The position numbers and the translations under genes were made by a program. Below the pieces are notes generated by a model, which saw only the letters and a program-made list of their open reading frames with translations, was not told the origin of the DNA and searched no databases. From an uncultured Prevotellaceae bacterium (GTDB taxonomy: Bacteria > Bacteroidota > Bacteroidia > Bacteroidales > Bacteroidaceae), in the NCBI GenBank assembly GCA_902785945.1, contig CADAAR010000009.1, positions 1-64,000 on the forward strand: a stretch of DNA of 64,000 nucleotides, in the 5' to 3' direction. Of the stretch, positions 5,385 to 12,756 are shown in pieces. The stretch's first letter is position 1. Each line of letters begins with the position of its first letter.

Positions 5385-8060
5385 ATGTTTACATATCAAA
5401 AAGATACTAAGAGCCTTTTTGTCGCCGAGTGCGGCAAAAAGGACTTCTGGAGGGAGATTCGCAAGTCCTCGACAGCCTTCAATATCGACACGCGCAGGGA
5501 AATCCTACATGCAGTAGATACGCAGGACGAGACAACGCTGCTGAAATGGGCTGAACATACAGACTTCCAGAAATTTGAACTCAAGACATTGAAGGGCCTG
5601 AAGACCAAGACTGGCAAGGAGAAGTGGCAGAACAAGCCGCTCGATAAGAAACTGCTGGCTTGGGCTGACGATCTGAAAAAGTCGCTCACGGCGTTCCAGT
5701 TCTGCTGCTATCAGTTTGATGAGGTGACGGTGAAGACCAAGGACGGCAAGACCAAGAAGGGCGCAAGGCGTCTGCTGAAAGGCTGCCACTTGAACGGTCT
5801 GGTGATGCTCGATATCGACCATGTGGAGAATCCCATGGAGGTGTGGGAGAAGCTGCAGAAATGTGAAGCGTTGATGGCGCGTGTGGTATTGGTACATATC
5901 ACCAGTAGCGGTCATGGCATACGCATCATCTTTATTGCAGACAGGCAGATTGGCAACCTGGCAGATCAGCAAATCTCGTTTGCAGCCGTTTTGGGCTATT
6001 CGCCTGATCAGAGCTGCATCGATGCTACTCGAAATTCATTCGCTCCAAAAGAGGATGAAATACTGTTTATTGACGAAAAACGACTATTTACGTATTATGA
6101 TGAAGAATTTGACAGGGAGTTTACTCCACAGTATCGTGACAAGAAAACGCAGCCGCTGCATCATCAATTTTCTGCTGATGGCGTTGCTGACAGTACTCAT
6201 TGCCCTAAGGCTCATGCTGTGGCCCATAAGGCTGCTGTGGAAGGGACTGGGAATGTCGGCCAGGTGGACACTGAGCAAGTATCGAACTCTGTAATGTGGC
6301 GCGGCTATGATATACAGCGTATTATTGATGCTCGCTATGCAGCCAAGCTGCCGTGTGCAGACGACTCCAATCGTCACAAAGAAAGTCTCAAACTGGCCAC
6401 AGACCTGCTGCTCATGCTCGATGGTGACAAACAGTTGGTGCAGCGCATCGTGGAGAGCCAGCCGTGGGTACAGGAGATCATCGACGAGAGGAATGAGAAC
6501 GTTACCCAGACTGTGGAGAGTGCTGCCGGTTGTATCGCTGAAAAGGAAAAGAAGTACGTGTCTTCTCTGCCCTCGAAGGCAATGCTCGCCGCGATTCAGG
6601 AATACTGTGGCAAGACGTATCAGGAGATCACGAAAACGCAGACGTCGGCGGTGACGCTGAGAGATGACGATATGAGCCGCTGGCTTTGGGAGTGGGGTGC
6701 TGAGATTGAGGCGCTGTCGGATGAATTCCCTCTGCTGAAAGACATCTGCAAGGGACTGAAACGTAACCAGTATCCTGCGGCAATGTTCGTGGGTGGTGGG
6801 TTATTGATGACGCTGATGACGAGGTGCACGTATCGCTTCTATCATCGCCCTGAGGAATTGCGTCGTTTGAATAACTCGACACTGATCATTGGCGATCCGG
6901 CATCTGGAAAGTCGTTTGCAACGCGATTGTTTAAGCTTCTGGCTTCGCCTATTGTGGCGGCTGATAAGATTGGCAAAGATGCTATTAATGCCTATCGTGA
7001 GCAGATGAGGACGAAGGGCGCCAATAAAGAGAAACCTAAGAAGCCAAAGGTGGTTGTTCGCATTCACCCAGCGCGAACCTCGAATGCGCAGTTTATTCAG
7101 GATATGGTGAATGCCGTTGAGGAGGTGGACGGCGAGCCGATGCAGCTGCACATGCTGACTTTCGATACAGAGTTGGATAATACGTTGTCGCTGCAGAAAG
7201 GTGGGGCGTACATCGACAAGCAGGCCCTGCAGTTGAAAGCGTTCCATAACGAGGAAGACGGTCAGGCTTACTCGAATGTGGACAGTATCTTTCAGGAGTT
7301 CTACGTCATCTGGAATTTCATCTATACGGGTACGCCTATCGCTCTGAAGAAAATGGTGAACGAGCAGAACTTTGGTTCAGGTCTCGCCACTCGTCTGACC
7401 TGCATTCCTCTGCCAGCGACCAATTTTGAGATGATGGATCGTGAGAGTCATGTGGATTTCGAGAGCGATGCCCGTCTGAAAGCGTGGGCTGAGAAACTGG
7501 ATCGTATGAAGGGTGAACTCACGGTGCAGAAGATCGTGGATGAGCTCTATGATTGGACGGCTCGTCGTATGGAGGATGCCAAGGATAATGATTCGAAGGC
7601 GGATGAGATGCTGCTGAAGCGTTGCGCTTATCACGGTCTGAACTTCGCTACTCCGTTTATTGTGATGCGCCATTGGGACAAGATGCATCAGGATGGTCAG
7701 TATTGGTGTGGCGAGTTTGAGACGGATGAGGTCGACTGGCATCTGGCTGAGTTGATTACGAATATTCAGTTTGCTTGTCAGCGTCACTATTTCGGAGCAA
7801 TGGCTGAGGCTTATTTCGACAATAAGTTGAAGGACGCTTCTGTGAATATCCAGCGCAAACAGAAAACACTTGAAGCTTTCGGTCGTCTGCCTGATGAATT
7901 CACCATCGAAGATGTGGTCCGTTGTTTCAACCTGGGTAGTACGGCCTCCGCTCGCAAAAAGGTGACGCGTCTGTATCGCGACCACTTGATAAAGAAGGTG
8001 AGCGAAGAGAAGGGTGGTGAGAAGGCTTTGTTTCAGAAGACTGGCACCATCATGCTATAA
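5385..8060 (+). CDS. BT4734-like/DUF3987-type primase-helicase-like protein
   Basis: The protein has 891 residues from ATG at 5385. A TTG four codons upstream is possible but less likely. The N-terminal third resembles the BT4734-like domain, with GLVMLDIDHVENPMEVW near residue 140 and VVLVHITSSGHGIRIIFIAD following, a primase-like acidic pattern. The C-terminal half is a P-loop ATPase of the DUF3987 kind: IIGDPASGKSFATRLFKLL is the Walker A region near residue 503, followed by an acidic LTFDTELDN segment. Such proteins are found in mobile elements and near HU-like and cell-wall hydrolase genes in Bacteroidota, and are thought to act in DNA replication or mobilisation. Here a peptidase M15 gene follows. 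The domain calls are good; the precise activity is inferred. Confidence 0.8.
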   Translation: MFTYQKDTKSLFVAECGKKDFWREIRKSSTAFNIDTRREILHAVDTQDETTLLKWAEHTDFQKFELKTLKGLKTKTGKEKWQNKPLDKKLLAWADDLKKSLTAFQFCCYQFDEVTVKTKDGKTKKGARRLLKGCHLNGLVMLDIDHVENPMEVWEKLQKCEALMARVVLVHITSSGHGIRIIFIADRQIGNLADQQISFAAVLGYSPDQSCIDATRNSFAPKEDEILFIDEKRLFTYYDEEFDREFTPQYRDKKTQPLHHQFSADGVADSTHCPKAHAVAHKAAVEGTGNVGQVDTEQVSNSVMWRGYDIQRIIDARYAAKLPCADDSNRHKESLKLATDLLLMLDGDKQLVQRIVESQPWVQEIIDERNENVTQTVESAAGCIAEKEKKYVSSLPSKAMLAAIQEYCGKTYQEITKTQTSAVTLRDDDMSRWLWEWGAEIEALSDEFPLLKDICKGLKRNQYPAAMFVGGGLLMTLMTRCTYRFYHRPEELRRLNNSTLIIGDPASGKSFATRLFKLLASPIVAADKIGKDAINAYREQMRTKGANKEKPKKPKVVVRIHPARTSNAQFIQDMVNAVEEVDGEPMQLHMLTFDTELDNTLSLQKGGAYIDKQALQLKAFHNEEDGQAYSNVDSIFQEFYVIWNFIYTGTPIALKKMVNEQNFGSGLATRLTCIPLPATNFEMMDRESHVDFESDARLKAWAEKLDRMKGELTVQKIVDELYDWTARRMEDAKDNDSKADEMLLKRCAYHGLNFATPFIVMRHWDKMHQDGQYWCGEFETDEVDWHLAELITNIQFACQRHYFGAMAEAYFDNKLKDASVNIQRKQKTLEAFGRLPDEFTIEDVVRCFNLGSTASARKKVTRLYRDHLIKKVSEEKGGEKALFQKTGTIML

Positions 8061-8062
8061 CC

Positions 8063-8094
8063 GCGGCACTGCGGCAGCGCGGCGGCGCGGCATT
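8063..8094 (+). repeat. GC-rich octamer tandem array
   Basis: Directly after the preceding stop codon lie four imperfect 8-nt units: GCGGCACT, GCGGCAGC, GCGGCGGC and GCGGCATT. Composition is far richer in G and C than the flanking island genes. The array fills half of the 60-nt gap to the M15 peptidase. Confidence 0.85.
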
Positions 8095-8120
8095 GGTTTT
8101 TTCATATTAACATTAAGATT

Positions 8121-8651
8121 ATGCAAGAAGTAAGTATCAATAAAGACGTGAAACTCTCGCCTCACTTTACATTAGGCGAGCTATGCAAAACAAGTTATCA
8201 CACGAGCGATGGGAATATTCCTTCGCATGTGGCAATCGAGAATTTAAAGCGCCTGTGTGGGTGGCTGGAGATTCTAAGGGAGCGGTATAACCGGAAGTAT
8301 GGAAACCTATCGCTGGGGCCAGGCCCCAGTGATAGGTCGGGAGATGAACTGCCTGTGATTATCAACAGCGGATACCGCTCGGAGCAGGTGAATATGAAAT
8401 GTGGTGGAGCGAAGGGTTCTAATCATCTAACCGGTTGCGCCGTGGACATCCGCTGCGACGGTCCCGAGCAGATGATACGCTATGCTGCCATCCTTCTCGA
8501 CATCGACAACGAAAAATCTCACAATAGGGACCGTCCCCTTTGTGAGAATTTCGATGAACTGATCCAAGAGCAACGCGGCACCACCTACTGGATTCACTTC
8601 GCGGTGCGCCCGAAAGACAATCGCCGCAAGATTCTCTTCGACTGTAGATAA
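8121..8651 (+). CDS. Peptidase M15A-type D-Ala-D-Ala carboxypeptidase/endolysin
   Basis: This 176-residue protein is a zinc peptidase of the M15 family, which cleaves D-alanyl bonds of peptidoglycan. The metal-binding pattern is intact: SNHLTGCAVDIR gives H102 and D109, and YWIHFAV gives H159; INSGYRS is the usual strand before it. There is no signal peptide, as in phage-type endolysins and in the hydrolases that accompany BT4734/VirE genes. Two segments look foreign. Residues 62-73 and 133-143 are encoded by near-perfect DNA palindromes placed in loops between conserved elements. Both keep the frame open and leave the zinc ligands untouched, so the enzyme may still work. Confidence 0.88.
   Translation: MQEVSINKDVKLSPHFTLGELCKTSYHTSDGNIPSHVAIENLKRLCGWLEILRERYNRKYGNLSLGPGPSDRSGDELPVIINSGYRSEQVNMKCGGAKGSNHLTGCAVDIRCDGPEQMIRYAAILLDIDNEKSHNRDRPLCENFDELIQEQRGTTYWIHFAVRPKDNRRKILFDCR
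8305..8337. repeat. 33-bp palindrome inserted in the M15 gene
   Basis: Arms of 16 nt (8305-8320 and 8322-8337) are complementary except for one G/T position, with a single central base at 8321. The core is GGGGCC-A-GGCCCC. The element equals 11 codons and encodes glycine/proline/serine-rich sequence with no counterpart in the family as I know it. Confidence 0.85.
8517..8547. repeat. 31-bp imperfect palindrome inserted in the M15 gene
   Basis: TCTCACAA (8517-8524) pairs with TTGTGAGA (8540-8547) and GGGAC (8527-8531) with GTCCC (8533-8537). Two mismatched positions separate the stems, and the centre is at 8532. The GGGAC-GTCCC core resembles REP-type palindromes mobilised by Y1/RAYT transposases, but no such transposase is in the window. 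Confidence 0.8.
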
Positions 8652-8655
8652 GTGC

Positions 8656-9519
8656 TTAAACATTCCCTAAATAGACGTGCTGCATGCCTTCTTCCTGGGC
8701 GATGCGTTGGGCGGCGCGGAGGGTGGAGAGAGGCGTGGGCGGCGTGTTGAGGAGACGGTAGCGGGGGAAGAAACGGGAGAAGTGGAGTGGGGCGTCGGCC
8801 AGCTGGTGGTCGACAAGCCAACGGCACATCGCACGGATCATGTCGAGATCGTCGTTGACGTCGGGGATGACGAGGTTGGTGAGCTCGATCCAGACACCGG
8901 CTTGCTTCATGGCGAGGATGGTGTCGAGCACGGGTTGCAGACGGCCGCCGTTGACACGACGGTAGATGTCGTCGCTGAAGGATTTGAGGTCGATGTTGGC
9001 GGCATCGAGGTAGGGCAGCAGGTCGCGCAAAGGTTGCTGACAGACGTAGCCCGCTGTGACAAGGATATTCCACAGACCTGCCTCATGGGCCAGACGGGCG
9101 CAGTCGGTGATGTATTCGAGGTAGGTGAGAGGTTCGGTATAGGTGTAGGCGATGCCTGGACAGTGGTGCTGCTGACAGAGGGCGACGAGGGCCTCAGGGG
9201 TGAGGTCGTAGTGCTGGACATCGGAGGGGGAGGCCTGTGAGATGTCGTGGTTCTGACAGTTGAGACAACGGAAATTGCAACCTGTGCAGGCGAGGGAGAG
9301 ACAGGTGGTACCAGGATGGAAGTGGTAGAGGGGTTTCTTCTCGATGGGGTCGACGGCGAGGGCGCAGGGATGGGCGTAGACTTCGCTGACGAGCATGCCG
9401 GAGTGGTTGCGACGGCTGCGGCAGAGACCGGTCTTGCCGTCGGCGATGTGGCAGTGGTGGGGGCACAGCTCACACACGACCGCTCCATCGTCCAGCTTGC
9501 TATAATATCGACATTCCAT
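8656..9519 (-). CDS. amrS: AmmeMemoRadiSam radical SAM enzyme AmrS, C-terminally truncated
   Basis: This is a radical SAM protein of 287 residues from ATG at 9519. That start overlaps the upstream stop codon as TAATG, implying translational coupling. The 4Fe-4S/SAM motif CNFRCLNC lies at about 81-88. The early cysteines (CELCPHHC, GLCRSR) and LYHFHPGT are typical of AmrS, the partner of Memo and AMMECR1 proteins, whose reaction is not settled. AmrS proteins usually continue past YLGNV with a PGH...NTYCPxCG tail. Here a TAA follows GNV directly, and the sequence beyond is the opposite-strand end of the M15 gene. The tail appears to have been lost at the island boundary. It is the last gene of a six-gene operon. 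Confidence 0.88.
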   Translation of the reverse strand: MECRYYSKLDDGAVVCELCPHHCHIADGKTGLCRSRRNHSGMLVSEVYAHPCALAVDPIEKKPLYHFHPGTTCLSLACTGCNFRCLNCQNHDISQASPSDVQHYDLTPEALVALCQQHHCPGIAYTYTEPLTYLEYITDCARLAHEAGLWNILVTAGYVCQQPLRDLLPYLDAANIDLKSFSDDIYRRVNGGRLQPVLDTILAMKQAGVWIELTNLVIPDVNDDLDMIRAMCRWLVDHQLADAPLHFSRFFPRYRLLNTPPTPLSTLRAAQRIAQEEGMQHVYLGNV

Positions 9520-11009
9520 TAAAATACAATCGCTTCGTAAACGTAGAGTTCGGCGTCGCGCCAGCCGTCCCAACCGAGACCGGCTTTGTCCTGGGAGCAG
9601 TGGGAGACAAACTCCTCCTTGGTCCAGTTGACCTCGTCGGCCACCTGAGGCAGGTAGGTGCCGCTGCGGTAGCCTTTACGGATGTAGATGCCGTGACGGT
9701 GGAGCTCGAATTCGTCGAGACTCTGGATGCGTCGCATGGGCGTGAGGACGGAGATCTCGATGTCGAGGTCGTTGAGCTCATCGCGGGTGACGGGTGAGAA
9801 ACGGGGGTCCTGGAAGGCGGCAGCACGCGCCATCTCAGCCACGATCTCGTAGAGGGGAACGTCTTCGCCGAAGTGACCGATACAGCCGCGCAAACGTCCC
9901 TGTTTGTGGAGGGAGACGAAGGCGCCGCAGGGATGTTTTAGTGAAGAGTGAAGAGTGAAGAGTGAAGAATTTGCTGCCGCCAGGGGTTTGCCATCGAGGG
10001 AGTCGCGGATGCTTTGAAGGGCGATGTCCTTCAGCAGTTTCTTGTCGTCGGAGGTGAGGGTGAAGGTGGAATCGGCTTGTTGGCTGCCGGCCTGACTGGG
10101 ACGCAGGAAGGCGAAGGCGTGATAGCCTACCACACGGTCGCGCTCGCCACTGATATCGCCAGAGTTCTGATAGAGCAGATGACGGATGTCGTACTGCTCG
10201 TTGCACATGAGCATGAGGGTGATGATAGCCACCTGTCCGCAGGCACTCGTAGAGAGGTTGCGCTTGCCGCTGCGACGGTTTTTCTCGACGGCAGCGATGA
10301 GGTGTTCCACACTGCCGCTCTCGATGGCTCTCTGCGTGCGGGCGTCTACCTCATAGGCATCGTCGTAAGTGGGGTAGTGCGAGAAGTCGCTGCTGATGAT
10401 GAAGAGGTTGTCGTCGTTGAGATAGGGCTTGAGCACGTCCGACATCTTCATGAGCTTTTGGAAGTCGTTGGTCGATATGATGATCGGCACAATCGGGGGG
10501 ACCGATTCAGTGAATAGTCTTTGCAAGAAAGGTAATTGCACTTCGAGGCAGTGCTCATTGTCGTGGGCTTCGGGGTGGTAGGTGAAGACACTGTCTTCGG
10601 TGAGTTTCAGCGCCGTCTCACGGTCTACCTTCACGTTGCCCAGTGGCGTGGCGTAGTAGTCGGCCTCGGTATTGACAGAAGCGCCGTCGAGCCACACACT
10701 ATGGCTGGGTCCCAAGAGGAAGATGCGTTTGTAGGTTTTCTTGGGGTTGATGGTCATATAGGCCGATGCGGCCACGTTGCCCGAATAGTAATAACCCGCA
10801 TGGGGCACGATGAGGGCTGCGAGGTTGTCGAACTGCGGGCTACCCTTGTGCTGCATCAGGAAACTGTCGACTTCCTGAGCTAACGCTTGGGCATTGCCCG
10901 TGTAAAACCGGTTGGCCTGGGTGGCAGGGCGGATGACAGGCTGGTGCGTCTGTCCGTTACACGAATTCATCATGATGATTGCTGCTATGAGGGTGAATAC
11001 TGCTTTCAT
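9519..11009 (-). CDS. Memo-AMMECR1 fusion lipoprotein (AmmeMemoRadiSam A/B)
   Basis: A 496-residue fusion. A signal peptide ending in MNSCNGQ suggests lipoprotein anchoring. Residues about 25-300 form a Memo-family domain (IVPHAGYYYSG, LLGPSHSVW, NEHCLEVQLPFLQ, SSDFSHY). Residues about 320-496 form an AMMECR1 domain (HKQGRLRGCIGHFGE, FQDPRFSPVTRDEL, NWTKEEFVSHC). Memo resembles extradiol dioxygenases, but the system's chemistry is not established. Secretion of a fused pair is notable because these proteins are cytoplasmic elsewhere. Within AMMECR1, about residues 347-357 read SSLFTLHSSL, encoded by an AGTGAAG heptamer array, a repeat-born loop just before the conserved GAFVSLHK strand. The start overlaps the upstream stop by ATGA and the stop overlaps amrS. 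Confidence 0.9.
   Translation of the reverse strand: MKAVFTLIAAIIMMNSCNGQTHQPVIRPATQANRFYTGNAQALAQEVDSFLMQHKGSPQFDNLAALIVPHAGYYYSGNVAASAYMTINPKKTYKRIFLLGPSHSVWLDGASVNTEADYYATPLGNVKVDRETALKLTEDSVFTYHPEAHDNEHCLEVQLPFLQRLFTESVPPIVPIIISTNDFQKLMKMSDVLKPYLNDDNLFIISSDFSHYPTYDDAYEVDARTQRAIESGSVEHLIAAVEKNRRSGKRNLSTSACGQVAIITLMLMCNEQYDIRHLLYQNSGDISGERDRVVGYHAFAFLRPSQAGSQQADSTFTLTSDDKKLLKDIALQSIRDSLDGKPLAAANSSLFTLHSSLKHPCGAFVSLHKQGRLRGCIGHFGEDVPLYEIVAEMARAAAFQDPRFSPVTRDELNDLDIEISVLTPMRRIQSLDEFELHRHGIYIRKGYRSGTYLPQVADEVNWTKEEFVSHCSQDKAGLGWDGWRDAELYVYEAIVF
9940..9967. repeat. In-gene heptamer array (AGTGAAG x4)
   Basis: Four perfect 7-nt units occur on the plus strand, inside the minus-strand AMMECR1 domain. 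Because 7 is 1 mod 3, three units give seven codons and every frame of the array encodes the same cyclic peptide (SSLFTLH). Confidence 0.9.
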
Positions 11010-12736
11010 TTCTTGACCTTGCGGGTGGTGGAGCCTTGACGAAGGATGTAGAACCCAGGACTGGACATCGAGGATAGCTGACGGCCGTCGGGGGTGAAGA
11101 TGAGAGTGGGCGATGATGACGGAGCGGCGAGGGGCGAAGCGATGCCGACTTCAGAGTGGGCGTCGACCACATCGAAGGTGATGAGGAAGTTGGCTTCACG
11201 GATGTTCATCAGCGCCAGTGAGCTCTCCTTGCCTGCCCAGCTACGGAGGTTGGCGGGCGAGGTGTAGTTGGTGAGACTGGTGACACGACCCTTACCTGGG
11301 AAGGGGTCGCCAGCGGAATTGGCCTCGGGATCGGGCTTGGCGCGCAACAGCTCGTAGTAATTATGCGCGGGGTCGCAGTTTAGCTCATTGTCATTCCAGA
11401 CCTTCTGACTGGTGAGGTCGACACGATAGACGATCATGCCGTGACCAGGCAGACTCTCGTTCCACTTGTCGTCTTTCTGCCGGTTCTCGAGGAGGAAGAA
11501 CTCGTTGTCCTGGGCGCTGTTGAGACGGTAGCCCACATTCTTCGACAGTTTGTCGAGGGTGTAGGTGCCCACGCTGTCGATCGGTTCGGGCTTGGCCCAG
11601 CCCATGAACCACCGTTCGAAGAGGGAGTAGCCAACGGGTGTGTCGTAACAACCACTCGCCATCACATCCCAGATGCCTGGGTCGCGACTCTCACCGCCGC
11701 TCTCCTCGTAGTCAGCATCGTAGAAGTCGGGCAGACCCAGCACGTGGCTGAACTCGTGGACGACGGTGCCGATGCCGTCGAGTCGGATGGTTGACGGCGT
11801 TTCTAGCCAGCCTTCGAGCTCTGTGGAGCAGGCGCAGTCGCCGAGATAGACACCGTCTTTGCGTACCCAATGGTATTGGCCGTTTTCGTCCACATTATAG
11901 ATGATGTCGGCATGGGGCCATAACAGTCGCTCGTCGTTGCCGGTATAGTTGGAGCCGTAGCCAGCGAAGATGAAATAGACGAGATCGACCCATTTGTCGC
12001 CATCGATGTCGTAGCGGCTGAAGTCGACTTGTGAGTCGACAGTGTTGACGGCGGCGAGCGTCAGCTTCCAGGCGTCTTCCCAGCCGTTGGCATCGTACTG
12101 GCTGTATTTGATCTGGACGGGACCTATGACATCGAACTGGGGTTGGAACGCGCCGTCGGACATGTCGCTGAAGTAGTCGCGCACGCTGCCAGGAAACGGG
12201 TCGTTAGGCAGGTAGCCAATGAAATTCTGCTTGTTGAAGATGTCGTTGGCCACCTGGTCGTAATCGCTACGTGAGAACTTCTTGTCTTTGAATTCCACCA
12301 GGATGACGAGTCCACGGAATTTGTCGAGGTTGTAGTGGGTCTTGGGCGTTGCGCCTCGGCGGTGGTTGCTGATGAGGTCTGGGGAACGACGCACAGGGCT
12401 GGTAGACTTGACGTGTTTGCTGGTGTGCTGAAGGAAGGTCTGTTCGTCGATAGCACGCTCTGAAGGGTCGTGAGCTATTCTGGAGGAGGGCTTGAGACGA
12501 CCGTTGTCGAGAGTGGCGTAGACGTAGTAGCCTTCTGCGTTTTTCAGGATGGTATAGCCGTCGGCAGTGGTGTTGTAATGCTGGTGTTCATTGCCGTGCA
12601 GACGGATGGTGAGGGTGGTGCCGTCGGGCTGTCTGACCTTCGTGAGGCCAGGGTGAGCGGGAACGGCCAGCGCCTGGCTCGTCAGCAGGAGGCCAACGAC
12701 CATCAAGGTGACGGCCAGGAATCGGGGGCGTTTCAT
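11006..12736 (-). CDS. Secreted M6-family metalloprotease
   Basis: This 576-residue protein has a signal peptide (LLLTSQALA), a propeptide-like region and an immune-inhibitor-A/M6 catalytic domain. The zinc motif HEFSHVLGLPDFYD (HExxHxxGxxD) lies at about 326-339, with DVMASGCYDTPVGYS following as the Met-turn region. The C-terminus (LIFTPDGRQL, then SPGFYIL and RKVKK) resembles the sorting-like tail shared by other secreted proteins in this window. M6 proteases degrade host or dietary protein, so its place between GH2 and Memo genes is unexpected. Its stop overlaps the start of the Memo fusion gene by ATGA, and it begins 20 nt after the GH2 gene. Confidence 0.9.
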   Translation of the reverse strand: MKRPRFLAVTLMVVGLLLTSQALAVPAHPGLTKVRQPDGTTLTIRLHGNEHQHYNTTADGYTILKNAEGYYVYATLDNGRLKPSSRIAHDPSERAIDEQTFLQHTSKHVKSTSPVRRSPDLISNHRRGATPKTHYNLDKFRGLVILVEFKDKKFSRSDYDQVANDIFNKQNFIGYLPNDPFPGSVRDYFSDMSDGAFQPQFDVIGPVQIKYSQYDANGWEDAWKLTLAAVNTVDSQVDFSRYDIDGDKWVDLVYFIFAGYGSNYTGNDERLLWPHADIIYNVDENGQYHWVRKDGVYLGDCACSTELEGWLETPSTIRLDGIGTVVHEFSHVLGLPDFYDADYEESGGESRDPGIWDVMASGCYDTPVGYSLFERWFMGWAKPEPIDSVGTYTLDKLSKNVGYRLNSAQDNEFFLLENRQKDDKWNESLPGHGMIVYRVDLTSQKVWNDNELNCDPAHNYYELLRAKPDPEANSAGDPFPGKGRVTSLTNYTSPANLRSWAGKESSLALMNIREANFLITFDVVDAHSEVGIASPLAAPSSSPTLIFTPDGRQLSSMSSPGFYILRQGSTTRKVKK

Positions 12737-12756
12737 GTCTTTATTCTGTGGTGTGA

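Noticed and set aside
8677..9240. Long plus-strand reading frame opposite amrS
   Set aside because: It is antisense to a well-matched AmrS frame, has no promoter and encodes a low-complexity Gly/Val/Glu-rich product typical of reverse-frame artefacts in GC-rich genes.
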